34,341 bases of DNA from an uncultured Bacilli bacterium (GTDB lineage Bacteria; Bacillota_I; Bacilli_A; RF39; UBA660): positions 1 to 34,341 of the forward strand of contig CANRGD010000007.1 of the NCBI GenBank assembly GCA_947630105.1, given 5' to 3'. Every line of letters begins with the position of its first letter. Positions within the stretch are counted from its first letter, which is position 1. A model generated the notes under the pieces. It was not told the DNA's origin and did no database searches. It was given only the letters and a program-made list of their open reading frames with translations. Position numbers and translations under genes: made by a program. This document shows positions 7,627 through 15,578 of the stretch, piece by piece.

Positions 7627-8442
7627 ATGGCGAATATGAAAAAAAATAACTATGGTTCAAAAGATAGCCTTGGAAAGAATGTTTCTTCAAAAGAAATAAA
7701 GATTAAGAATAAAGTAAATAAGGATATTTCAAAGAAAAAAGAAAAAAAAGAGGTTAAAGAAAAAAATACTTCTCCAAAAGATATTATTCTAAGTATTAAA
7801 AATGCTAGTTATCGATATAGCGATGCAGAAGAAGATGATTATGCCTTAAAAAATGTTAGCTTTGATTTTGAATGTGGAAAGTTATATGCCATAAGGGGTC
7901 GAAGTGGAAGTGGCAAAACAACATTATTATCGCTTATAAGTGGACTTGAAAAATGTACTGAAGGTGAAATTATATTTGACGGTAAAAGTTTAAAAGATAT
8001 GAATTTAGATAAATATCGTAATAGTGATATTGGTATTGTCTTTCAAAGTTATAATTTGCTTCCATTTATGACAGCCGTTGAAAATATAATTCTTTCGATG
8101 GACGTTAATGGATTAAAAATAAAAAATAAAAAAGAAAAAGCAATTGAACTTATGGAAAAAGTAGGATTAAAAGCAAGTTATGCTAATCGTAAAGTATTAA
8201 GATTATCTGGTGGAGAGCAGCAAAGAGTTGCTATTGCGAGAAGTCTATCATATAATCCTAAAATGATAATTGCGGATGAACCAACTGGAAATCTTGATAA
8301 GCAAACAGAAACTGAAATTTTAGAAATATTTAAAAAGTTAGCTCATGAAGAAAACAAATGTGTTATTATTGTGACTCATTCACAAAATGTTTGTGATACT
8401 GTTGATAAAATATATGACTTAAAAAAAGTTAAGGAAAAATAA
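7627..8442 (+). CDS. ABC transporter ATP-binding protein (MacB/LolD type)
   Basis: The 271-aa protein carries a complete ABC ATPase domain from about residue 53: Walker A GRSGSGKTTL, Q-loop VFQSYNLLPFMT, signature LSGGEQQRVAIARSL, Walker B MIIADEPTGNLD and the H-loop HS. It pairs with the permease immediately upstream (2-nt gap). A Lys-rich, low-complexity N-terminal tail of about 50 residues precedes the domain. It is not part of the usual family, whose members begin near the ILSIKNASYRY position. An internal start would remove it, but the first ATG overlaps the permease end as expected for coupled genes. The tail may contact membrane or RNA, or be neutral. Confidence 0.92.
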   Translation: MANMKKNNYGSKDSLGKNVSSKEIKIKNKVNKDISKKKEKKEVKEKNTSPKDIILSIKNASYRYSDAEEDDYALKNVSFDFECGKLYAIRGRSGSGKTTLLSLISGLEKCTEGEIIFDGKSLKDMNLDKYRNSDIGIVFQSYNLLPFMTAVENIILSMDVNGLKIKNKKEKAIELMEKVGLKASYANRKVLRLSGGEQQRVAIARSLSYNPKMIIADEPTGNLDKQTETEILEIFKKLAHEENKCVIIVTHSQNVCDTVDKIYDLKKVKEK

Positions 8443-8535
8443 ACATTCATTATCTATATTGTTTAATTAAGCTATTTTTAATTTTAGAATTACAAGTAGT
8501 AATGATAATAAAAAATTATAAAATCTTTTGGCATC

Positions 8536-8601
8536 TTATTTTCTATCTTAAGTTAGCAAGTACTAACTATATACTTTTCCCTTGTTTAATATAGAAAATA
8601 A
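8536..8601 (+). promoter_or_regulatory. Nested inverted repeat upstream of the acetyltransferase
   Basis: TTATTTTCTAT (8536-8546) and ATAGAAAATAA (8591-8601) are perfect 11-bp inverted arms. Inside them AGTTAG and CTAACT form a second hairpin (about 8551-8568). The right arm lies between the -35 and -10 boxes of the acetyltransferase promoter, so it could be an operator or cruciform. The function is unknown. Confidence 0.4.
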
Positions 8602-8609
8602 CTTATAAT
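8582..8609 (+). promoter_or_regulatory. Promoter of the acetyltransferase gene
   Basis: TTGTTT (8582-8587), a 16-nt spacer and TATAAT (8604-8609), 25 nt before the ATG and just ahead of an AGAGGTGA ribosome binding site. Confidence 0.55.
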
Positions 8610-8634
8610 AGAATAAGAGGTGAAGTAATTTAAT

Positions 8635-9177
8635 ATGGAAGATAAATATGAAGAATTTGAAACAAATAGATTAATACTTAGGAAGATAACAGACGAAGAT
8701 GCATTAATGCTCTATAAAAATATATTTAGTAACTTTGAATGGTACAAATTTTATTATCAATTACCATTTAAAGATTTTGAGGAATATAAACATTTAGTGG
8801 AAAAATATAAACAATGGTATGCTAATGGAAATCATTTTAGATGGGGAATTGTTGAAAAACAAAGTGGTAATATGATTGGAGCTATACAATTACATACTAA
8901 AGATTTATTAAATAATAATTGTAAAATAGGATATGTAATTGGATATAAATATACTAAAAAAGGTTATATTAAAGAAGCGGCTAATAGAGTTATTGATTTT
9001 GCTTTCAATAAGCTTAAATTTCATAGAATAGAAGCTAATGTTGTTGAAGAGAATATTGCATCTATAAATTTGGCAAAAAGTATTGGTATGCAATTTGAAG
9101 GGATTAGGAAAGATGGATATAAGTTAGGTGAAAAATACTATAATCAAAAAGTTTATGTCTTATTGAATAAAAAATAA
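8635..9177 (+). CDS. GNAT N-acetyltransferase (RimJ/RimL type)
   Basis: The 180-aa protein starts with the family hallmark ETNRLILRKITDEDA and continues through the acetyl-CoA-binding strand GYVIGYKYTKKGYIKEAANRV and the C-terminal HRIEANVVEENIASINLAKSIGMQFEG. This is the acetyltransf_3 group, which includes ribosomal-protein acetyltransferases and many amine-modifying enzymes. The acetyl-CoA loop is YTKKGYI rather than the usual QxxGxG/A form, so the cofactor site is slightly atypical. The substrate is unknown. It appears to be a single-gene unit with its own promoter and hairpin. Confidence 0.88.
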   Translation: MEDKYEEFETNRLILRKITDEDALMLYKNIFSNFEWYKFYYQLPFKDFEEYKHLVEKYKQWYANGNHFRWGIVEKQSGNMIGAIQLHTKDLLNNNCKIGYVIGYKYTKKGYIKEAANRVIDFAFNKLKFHRIEANVVEENIASINLAKSIGMQFEGIRKDGYKLGEKYYNQKVYVLLNKK

Positions 9178-9276
9178 AAAACTATCAGGTCAAGAAAGTA
9201 ATTGAATTGCCATTATAAAGAAAGATTGTATTGTATATATTTTTAAGATAAGTAAATAATAATTATGGTGAGTGTT

Positions 9277-10023
9277 ATGCCTAATTTACATAGTAATATT
9301 TCTTTTGGATTAGTAAATATACCTGTTGTTATGAACCCGTTAATAAAAAATAATGATACTTCATTTAATCAACTACACAAAAAGTGTATGCATAGAATAA
9401 AATATATTAAATATTGTGATTATTGTAAAAGTGAAGTATTAGAAAAAGATATTATTAAAGGATTTGAATATGAAAAAAATAATTATTTAACTTTTCCAAA
9501 AGATGAATTAGATAAATTAAAACCAGAAAATGAAAGAGAAATTGAAATAATTTCTTTTGTAGATATTAAAGAGATAGATCCTGCTTATTTTGAAAAAAGT
9601 TATATTTTACAGACAGAAAAAACTTCCAAAGCTTATGATTTATTTTGTGAAGCTTTAAAAAAGGTAAATAAAGTGGCATTAGCTAAAACAGTTTTAGGTA
9701 GTAAATTTTATTATTGTATTTTAAGATTTACAAAATTTGGTATTATTATGACAACTTTATTTTTTAAAGAAGAGGTTATTTTTCCAGATAGTAATAAAGA
9801 ACTGGAAGTAAATAATAAAGAATTAGATTTAGCTATAAAATTAATTGAAGAGAGATCTGGAAAATTTGAACCAGAGAAATATCAAGATGAATATCAAGAA
9901 AATATAAAAGAGGCAATTGAAGCTAAAATTAATGGTAAAACTGTTAAAAAAGTGAAAAAGCATCAAAAAGAGCAAGTTAGTGATTTGTTTGAAGCTTTGG
10001 AAAAGAGTCTTAAAAGAAAATGA
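9277..10023 (+). CDS. ku: Ku protein for non-homologous end joining
   Basis: The 248-aa protein begins MPNLHSNISFGLVNIPV, the canonical bacterial Ku start. I choose the ATG at 9277 because GGTGAG lies 5 nt upstream and family members begin just before SISFGLVNIPV; an upstream ATG at 9265 would add four residues. The Ku core (about 1-215) includes LHKKCMHRIKYIKYC, with a CxxC-like pair in YCDYCKSEV, and FEKSYIL. The C-terminal 35 residues are Lys-rich, as in other Ku proteins that recruit LigD. Ku binds and bridges broken DNA ends. The stop overlaps the ligase start (ATGA), so the two are co-translated. Confidence 0.95.
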   Translation: MPNLHSNISFGLVNIPVVMNPLIKNNDTSFNQLHKKCMHRIKYIKYCDYCKSEVLEKDIIKGFEYEKNNYLTFPKDELDKLKPENEREIEIISFVDIKEIDPAYFEKSYILQTEKTSKAYDLFCEALKKVNKVALAKTVLGSKFYYCILRFTKFGIIMTTLFFKEEVIFPDSNKELEVNNKELDLAIKLIEERSGKFEPEKYQDEYQENIKEAIEAKINGKTVKKVKKHQKEQVSDLFEALEKSLKRK

Positions 10024-10910
10024 TAGATTTATGGAAAAATAGAAATTGGGAACCAATGTTATTAAAAGAAGAAGATAAAGTTTTTGATTCAGCAGATTTT
10101 TTGTATGAGTTAAAATTTGATGGACAAAGAGCTATTATTTTTGTTGATCCTAAAAATGTGAAAATAGTTAATAGGCATGCTAAAGATATTTCTTATTTAT
10201 TTCCTGAATTACAAAAATTAAAAACTATGGTAAAAGATAATGTTATTTTTGATGGAGAAATTGTTGCTTTTGAAAATAATATGCCTTCATTTACTAAATT
10301 ACAAGAAAGAACACATTTGAAAGATAAAATGAAAATTAAATATTATAGTGAAAGTAGACCTATTATTTTTGTGTGTTTTGATATTTTATATTGGGAGAAA
10401 AATTTAATTGATTTATCATTATGGGAAAGAAAAAAAATATTGAATAAATTTGCAGATAATGAATATTTTATAAAAAATAAGTTTGTTTTAGAGAAGGGTA
10501 AAGAATTATTTGAAAAAGTAAAAAAACTTAAGTTAGAAGGAATTGTTGCAAAAAATAAAAATAGTTTATATTATACAAATACAAGAACAGATAATTGGAT
10601 AAAAATAAAAAATTTAAAGAGGGAGTCTTTTTTTATAGGAGGATATGTAGATAATAAGAGTAATGTAGGCTCACTTTGTTTAGGAGAGTATCAAAATGGA
10701 GTATTTAATTTTGTAGGAAAGGTAAGTGTAGCAAAGAAATATAAAGGTTGGCAACAAGTGAAGGTAGCAAAAAAATTAATAAAATCACCTTTTAGTAACT
10801 TTGATGAAAAGGTAAATTTTGTGATGCCTAAATATAAATGTATTGTTAAGTATTTAGAAAGAACAAAAAATGGTCATCTTCGACAACCTATTTTTGAAGA
10901 AATGAATTAA
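10020..10910 (+). CDS. ligD: ATP-dependent DNA ligase, LigD ligase domain only
   Basis: The 296-aa protein contains only the adenylation and OB-fold domains of LigD. Motif I is KFDGQR with the nucleotide-binding Lys32. Motif III is FDGEIVAF, motif IV EGIVAKN, and motif V WIKIKN. The polymerase and phosphoesterase domains of full-length LigD (about 800 aa in mycobacteria) are absent. In other Firmicutes these may sit on separate genes, and none is seen in this window. It is translated from the ATGA overlap with ku, so the pair forms a compact end-joining module. It seals breaks held by Ku. Confidence 0.93.
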   Translation: MIDLWKNRNWEPMLLKEEDKVFDSADFLYELKFDGQRAIIFVDPKNVKIVNRHAKDISYLFPELQKLKTMVKDNVIFDGEIVAFENNMPSFTKLQERTHLKDKMKIKYYSESRPIIFVCFDILYWEKNLIDLSLWERKKILNKFADNEYFIKNKFVLEKGKELFEKVKKLKLEGIVAKNKNSLYYTNTRTDNWIKIKNLKRESFFIGGYVDNKSNVGSLCLGEYQNGVFNFVGKVSVAKKYKGWQQVKVAKKLIKSPFSNFDEKVNFVMPKYKCIVKYLERTKNGHLRQPIFEEMN

Positions 10911-10917
10911 AATTTTC

Positions 10918-10946
10918 TTGACTTGCTTAGAAATTAGTGGTAATAT
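10918..10946 (+). promoter_or_regulatory. Promoter of the tRNA pair
   Basis: TTGACT (10918-10923), a 17-nt spacer and TAATAT (10941-10946), 33 nt before the first tRNA base. Confidence 0.75.
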
Positions 10947-10979
10947 TATAAGTGCCTTGGAAAAGATAGCTAGTAGCTT

Positions 10980-11056
10980 GCGCTCGTAGCTCAGTTGGAT
11001 AGAGTGTTTGGCTACGAACCAAAAGGTCAGGGGTTCGAATCCCTTCGAGCGCACCA
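10980..11056 (+). tRNA. tRNA-Arg (anticodon ACG)
   Basis: Acceptor arms GCGCTCG (10980-10986) and CGAGCGC (11046-11052) pair perfectly, followed by A and an encoded CCA. The anticodon stem TTTGG/CCAAA encloses CTACGAA, giving anticodon ACG (11014-11016), normally edited to ICG. The T arm is GGGGTTCGAATCCC. Confidence 0.97.
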
Positions 11057-11059
11057 CTT

Positions 11060-11136
11060 CGGGAAGTGGCTCAACTTGGTAGAGCACTTGGTTTGGGACC
11101 AAGGGGTTGCAGGTTCAAATCCTGTCTTCCCGACCA
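11060..11136 (+). tRNA. tRNA-Pro (anticodon TGG)
   Basis: Acceptor arms CGGGAAG (11060-11066) and CTTCCCG (11126-11132) pair perfectly, followed by A and CCA. The anticodon stem CTTGG/CCAAG encloses TTTGGGA, giving anticodon TGG (11094-11096). It starts 3 nt after tRNA-Arg, so both come from one transcript. Confidence 0.97.
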
Positions 11137-11147
11137 TTTTGATTGTG

Positions 11148-11173
11148 AAGCCTTATATTAAAGGCTTTTTTTT
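11148..11173 (+). terminator. Terminator of the tRNA transcript
   Basis: AAGCCTT and AAGGCTT form a stem with an ATATTA-type loop, followed directly by a run of T. Confidence 0.85.
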
Positions 11174-11181
11174 ATATTTAG

Positions 11182-11213
11182 GATGCATAAATGTATTTCT
11201 TTATGCATCTTTT
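11182..11213 (+). terminator. Second tandem terminator after the tRNAs
   Basis: GATGCATAA (11182-11190) and TTATGCATC (11201-11209) form a perfect 9-bp stem followed by TTTTT. Confidence 0.7.
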
Positions 11214-11219
11214 TAGTTT

Positions 11220-11248
11220 TTGACATATTATAAGTTTTATTTTAAAAT
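11220..11248 (+). promoter_or_regulatory. Promoter of the HExxH protein gene
   Basis: A perfect -35 TTGACA (11220-11225), a 17-nt spacer and TAAAAT (11243-11248). It leaves a leader of about 105 nt before the ATG, in which I see no obvious riboswitch. Confidence 0.65.
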
Positions 11249-11360
11249 TAATAGTGAAGATGAAAATTTTAGATTTAACTCAATAGGCAAATAAGAAAAT
11301 TATTTTTTTTATAAAAAAATATAGGTAAAACTAATTTGATGATTATATGGAGGCAGGCTT

Positions 11361-13319
11361 ATGTATAATGAAAAATATATAAGAGATTTTGATGAAGAAA
11401 CTTATCTTAAGTATTTAAGTAATAGGAATGCATTAAAAGAAATTGCTGATGCTTATATTAATCAATATCATAATCCTACATATGATTGTACCATTGCCTT
11501 TAAAGAATCATTAGATCATTATATTTTAAAACAAATAAAAAGTAATCCTAATTTTATAAAAACAGTCCAGTTTAAAAACTATAGAGATTATCTAAATTAT
11601 ATCTTTTCAAATAGAATAAGTAGTGGAAATAATCAATTAGAGTATAATACTAATATTCTTTTTTCAGATGAAAAAGCAAAAAAATTAATACTTTCTTATT
11701 ATAATCAAAATGCACAAAATAAAATAAAAGAAATTATTGCACATAATGAAAATAGAGTTAAAGTTATTTCTAATAAATTAGTAAAAAGAGAAAAATTGTC
11801 ACAAATAGAGTTTGATTTTATAGGGGATTATTTATATACAAAGAAAGATTTTAATTTGCCTGTTTATAAAAATTATATTGAATATATATTAAATGAAATG
11901 CAGTATAATCCTCAATTAGCTAATTCACCTCAAGTTATTGCAGGATATATTGCGTATTTACCTAATTTTTTTAAAGATGGTTGTGAAAATAGTAGAATAC
12001 TTTTAACAAATGGATATTCAAGTGATTATAATTATATATTACCTAGTGTTTTAAATAATATAGTTAAACAAGAAAAAGCAAAAAACGGATATGATAAAAC
12101 AATAAAGTATTTGGGGTTGTATTCATCAGGAGATAAATATATTTCTATTTCAAAAAGTGAAGTTGAATCTCTTTCTTTAACTTCATCAGAATCATTAGAT
12201 ATTTCTAGAACCATGAAAAATAAGGATTTATATTGGATAAGTATGGTTTGTTTTCATGAATTATCTCATCAATATCAAGCTAGACATATGAAAGATGCAA
12301 AATTTAATAGTAGTGGTTTTTCTATGTTATTAAAAAGATTAATGATAAATAAAGTAGATTATAGTAATAATCATGATAGTTATGAGATGGAGATTGAAGC
12401 AGATGAAATTTCTTGGAAAAAAATGTATGACTATATAAGAAAATTTAGACTTGGAAAAACTAAAGCTACTGATAAGCCTTATATTTTAGAACAATTGAAA
12501 AAGTGTCAAAAAAATCAAAAAGCTGTTTATTCTAGAAGAACATTTTTAACAAAAAAAACTAGTTCAAAAGCTAACTATTTTGAAGAAGATATGGAAATAA
12601 TTAATAATAATTTTAAAGTAATAAATAATTATTCTCTTTATTTTAAAAAAATGCGAGAACATTATCCAATGTTACAAAGATTATTTACAGAAAATGGACA
12701 AATAAAAACAAGTATTATTTTAAATGAAAATATTACAAGTAAAAATATGGTAGGATTAGAAAACAACATAATGAGTAGTGAAATATCTAACTATATTTTA
12801 ACGAATGGGTATGATACATTAAAAAAACATGTACTAGAAGATAATTTAATAAAAAACCAAATTCGTAATTTAATGATTAATATTTATAATACATATCATT
12901 TAGATAAAATGTACATAGAAGCATTAAATAAAGTTGATTTAAATCAATTTAGGGAAACAAAGCATAATTTTGATTTAACTAACATCAGGGAAAAATATTT
13001 AGAAAGATTTATAAGAATTGCTCAATTAGTATATAAAGAAAGGGAATTGGTTCAAATAATAAAAAGAAGGTATCCTAATTTTGATATAGAACAATTTGCT
13101 AATCCAAAATACGCAATTTGGAATTATGAGGATATGTTTAATTATTTATATAATGCTTCTAAGGGAATAATATATGAAAGTGAATTAGAAGATATATTAA
13201 AAAAATATGAAAACTCAAAAGATGAAGTTTTAATGAATCTTGCTAGTAAAACTAGAAAAGCATTAATTTCTAGTCAAATGGATAATTTATCAGATTCAAA
13301 ACAAAAAGCAAGCAATTAA
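11361..13319 (+). CDS. Unrecognised 652-aa protein with a zinc-protease-like HExxH motif
   Basis: I do not recognise the family. The protein has no signal peptide or TM segment and is Lys-, Asn- and Tyr-rich. HELSH at residues 299-303 (context MVCFHELSHQYQARH) is followed about 45 residues later by EIEADEISW (346 onwards), the spacing and EAD pattern of gluzincin metallopeptidases, so zinc-dependent proteolysis is plausible. Regions before 280 and after 380 look helical and may bind a partner or substrate. The gene stands alone with a good promoter (TTGACA/TAAAAT), a GGAGG ribosome binding site and a shared convergent terminator. It could equally be a non-peptidase with a conserved zinc site. 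Confidence 0.75.
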   Translation: MYNEKYIRDFDEETYLKYLSNRNALKEIADAYINQYHNPTYDCTIAFKESLDHYILKQIKSNPNFIKTVQFKNYRDYLNYIFSNRISSGNNQLEYNTNILFSDEKAKKLILSYYNQNAQNKIKEIIAHNENRVKVISNKLVKREKLSQIEFDFIGDYLYTKKDFNLPVYKNYIEYILNEMQYNPQLANSPQVIAGYIAYLPNFFKDGCENSRILLTNGYSSDYNYILPSVLNNIVKQEKAKNGYDKTIKYLGLYSSGDKYISISKSEVESLSLTSSESLDISRTMKNKDLYWISMVCFHELSHQYQARHMKDAKFNSSGFSMLLKRLMINKVDYSNNHDSYEMEIEADEISWKKMYDYIRKFRLGKTKATDKPYILEQLKKCQKNQKAVYSRRTFLTKKTSSKANYFEEDMEIINNNFKVINNYSLYFKKMREHYPMLQRLFTENGQIKTSIILNENITSKNMVGLENNIMSSEISNYILTNGYDTLKKHVLEDNLIKNQIRNLMINIYNTYHLDKMYIEALNKVDLNQFRETKHNFDLTNIREKYLERFIRIAQLVYKERELVQIIKRRYPNFDIEQFANPKYAIWNYEDMFNYLYNASKGIIYESELEDILKKYENSKDEVLMNLASKTRKALISSQMDNLSDSKQKASN

Positions 13320-13372
13320 GATATAGTTTATTTGTTTAAAAAATTAGCTAATTTAATGAAAAGTAAAAAAAT

Positions 13373-13418
13373 AAAAAGAGTTTATATTATTAGTTGATAA
13401 TACTCTTTTTATTTTTTT
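13373..13418. terminator. Bidirectional terminator between convergent genes
   Basis: AAAAAGAGT (13375-13383) and ACTCTTTTT (13402-13410) form the outer stem, with an A run on one side and a T run on the other, so it can end transcription from either direction. Confidence 0.75.
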
Positions 13419-13435
13419 GCAAAATTATTTTTAAA

Positions 13436-14206
13436 TTAATTAAAAGTTACACTTTCTAAAATAGTTTTGATTAAATCATCATTAAAATATTCAAGATTAA
13501 AGAATTGTAAATTATATTGGAGATCATCTTTTAAAATATTAACTTGTTTAAAATTGCCAATTTTAAGAATATAACCATTTAAATCTCCAGTAATTATTGT
13601 TACTTCTTCAGCTGTTGGTAAAACAACTGATAAAAACATATTGTAGGAGTAATTTTGTTTCATTGTTTTGGTAGATGAAAATAAATTACTTTTTAAAATT
13701 CCATTTTCTTTAATAAATTTTATTAAATCTACGTCATCATTAATATTATTCTTTTTTAAGAACTCTTGGCGATAATTTTGAGTGGTAAACTTTTGAGGAG
13801 TATTAGTAGTGATGGTATTAGTTCCATTATAAAAAGTAATTTCATCATTACTATAGGAAAATAATTTATGAAAAGAATCAAAACTGTCAATGATAAAAGT
13901 AGCTTGAATGTTATTTTTATCAAGTTGATATTGAGTATAAGGATCTTTATCTTTAATGAGGTTAAAATCTTGAAAAACGTTAATAAAATTGATGTTTTTA
14001 TGTGTTATGTAATCAAAAGTTAGATTTTTTTCAGTCTTTATTTCCAGTGTTTTTAAATTTTTAAATTGATTAAAAATTTTTAAGTCATCTTGAGTAGGAT
14101 GAAATTCATAATATTTTAAAGTAAACAATTTGTATCCTAAAATAGAAATTAAAATAATAAATAAACTAAACAAAATAATTTTTCTTTTTTTCTTTTCCTT
14201 TTTCAT
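13436..14206 (-). CDS. Membrane-anchored protein of unknown function
   Basis: The 256-aa protein has a very basic N-terminus (MKKEKKKRK), one TM helix at about 10-28 and an extracytoplasmic domain of mixed alpha/beta character. The 'positive-inside' pattern places the body outside the cell. There is no lipobox Cys, so it is anchored by the uncleaved helix. No domain is recognisable. A GGAAGGAAG ribosome binding site and a TTGTAA-16-TATAAT promoter precede it. It is a single-gene unit, divergent from the radical SAM operon and convergent with the HExxH protein gene. Confidence 0.75.
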   Translation of the reverse strand: MKKEKKKRKIILFSLFIILISILGYKLFTLKYYEFHPTQDDLKIFNQFKNLKTLEIKTEKNLTFDYITHKNINFINVFQDFNLIKDKDPYTQYQLDKNNIQATFIIDSFDSFHKLFSYSNDEITFYNGTNTITTNTPQKFTTQNYRQEFLKKNNINDDVDLIKFIKENGILKSNLFSSTKTMKQNYSYNMFLSVVLPTAEEVTIITGDLNGYILKIGNFKQVNILKDDLQYNLQFFNLEYFNDDLIKTILESVTFN

Positions 14207-14233
14207 AAATTATACTTCCTTCCTTTTAATATT

Positions 14234-14261
14234 ATTATAATTTGATCATTTTATATTACAA
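14234..14261 (-). promoter_or_regulatory. Promoter of the membrane-anchored protein gene
   Basis: On the minus strand, TTGTAA (14261-14256), a 16-nt spacer and TATAAT (14239-14234) point toward the gene starting at 14206. Confidence 0.65.
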
Positions 14262-14302
14262 GTTATTAGAAAAAACTTTACAAAAATTACCAATTAATTT
14301 TA

Positions 14303-14341
14303 CGAACAAATGTTTTCTTTTTGTCTTTTTTTTAGTATAAT
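14303..14341 (+). promoter_or_regulatory. LexA-like box and promoter of the radical SAM operon
   Basis: CGAACAAATGTTTT (14303-14316) matches the Gram-positive LexA/DinR consensus CGAACRNRYGTTYC at all but the last position. It overlaps the -35 region of the -10 box TATAAT (14336-14341), the classic position for a repressor. LexA control is an inference, since lexA is not in the window. Confidence 0.5.
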
Positions 14342-14357
14342 ATATTTGGTGATAAAA

Positions 14358-15578
14358 ATGGATATTAAAGAAAAGTTAATAATATTAGCTGATAGTGCTA
14401 AATATGATGCATCTTGTTCTTCTAGTGGGAGTAATAGAAAAACAAAGAATGGATTAGGGACTACTTCCATAGCAGGAATATGTCATTCTTTTGCGAGTGA
14501 TGGGAGATGTATTTCTTTATTAAAAATTTTAATGACTAATTGTTGCTGCTATGACTGTAAATATTGTTTAAATAGAAAAAGTAATAATATAAAAAGAGCT
14601 ATATTTACAAAAGAAGAAATTTGTGAAATTACGCTAAATTTTTATCGACGAAATTATATAGAAGGATTATTTCTTAGTTCGGGGATTATAAAGAATCCCG
14701 ATTATACAATGAATTTGATGATTGAGGCCATTTCTTTTTTACGAAAAAAATATCATTTTGGAGGATATATACATGCTAAAGCAATACCGGGAGCAAGCGA
14801 ATATTTAATTAAAAAATTAGGCCAACTTGTTGATAGGATGAGTGCAAATATAGAACTACCTACCGAAAATGGATTAAAACTTTTAGCACCAAATAAAGAA
14901 TCAACAAAAGTAACAAAAATTATGAAATATGTTGATAATAATAGAAATGCAAGATTTGTACCTGCAGGACAAAGTACACAAATGATTATAGGAGCTACTA
15001 ATGAATCAGACTTAGAAATAATGAGTAAAAGTGCCTCTTTATATAATAGTTATAAATTAAAAAGAGTTTTTTATTCAGCATATATTCCTGTTAATAATGA
15101 TAAATTATTACCTAGTTTAAAATTACCACCTTTAAAAAGAGAAAATAGATTGTATCAAGCAGATTTTTTACTTAGATTCTATAAGTTTAAAGTTCCAGAT
15201 ATTTTAGATGAAAAAAATCCTAATTTCAATTTATTAATAGATCCGAAAGCTGATTGGGCATTACGACATTTAGAAGAATTTCCTAAAGAAATAAATTCAG
15301 CTTCTTATGATGAGTTGTTGAAAATACCAGGAGTAGGAGTAAAATCTGCCAAAAGAATAATTTCAGCTAGAAAATATTTTAAGTTAACTTTTAATGATTT
15401 AAGTAAGTTAGGTATTGTATTAAAAAGAGCTAAATATTTTATATTATGTGGAGGAAAATATTTTATAGATGGTAATAATTTTAAAAGAAATTTTATTGAA
15501 AAAAATTTGATTTTAGAAGATAAAATTTATGAAACTACTTCTAATGAACAATTAAAACTGTCTTTATTTGATGAGTAA
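14358..15578 (+). CDS. Putative DNA modification/repair radical SAM protein (TIGR03916 type)
   Basis: This 406-aa protein matches the rSAM_link_UDG family, linked by genome context to uracil-DNA glycosylase. The start at 14358 has GGTGAT upstream and gives the family N-terminus MDIKEKLIILADSAKYD; an upstream in-frame ATG at 14310 adds a hydrophobic stretch and overlaps the promoter. CxxxCxxC cluster ligands are Cys63, Cys67 and Cys70 in CCYDCKYC. A helix-hairpin-helix (ELLKIPGVGVKSAKRIISA) near residue 330 suggests DNA binding. The reaction is unknown in the family. Its stop overlaps the next gene by 8 nt. No UDG gene is in the window. Confidence 0.9.
   Translation: MDIKEKLIILADSAKYDASCSSSGSNRKTKNGLGTTSIAGICHSFASDGRCISLLKILMTNCCCYDCKYCLNRKSNNIKRAIFTKEEICEITLNFYRRNYIEGLFLSSGIIKNPDYTMNLMIEAISFLRKKYHFGGYIHAKAIPGASEYLIKKLGQLVDRMSANIELPTENGLKLLAPNKESTKVTKIMKYVDNNRNARFVPAGQSTQMIIGATNESDLEIMSKSASLYNSYKLKRVFYSAYIPVNNDKLLPSLKLPPLKRENRLYQADFLLRFYKFKVPDILDEKNPNFNLLIDPKADWALRHLEEFPKEINSASYDELLKIPGVGVKSAKRIISARKYFKLTFNDLSKLGIVLKRAKYFILCGGKYFIDGNNFKRNFIEKNLILEDKIYETTSNEQLKLSLFDE

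Noticed and set aside
10995-11216. 73-codon open frame across both tRNA genes
   Set aside because: It lies inside two well-folded tRNAs and their terminators and has no ribosome binding site.
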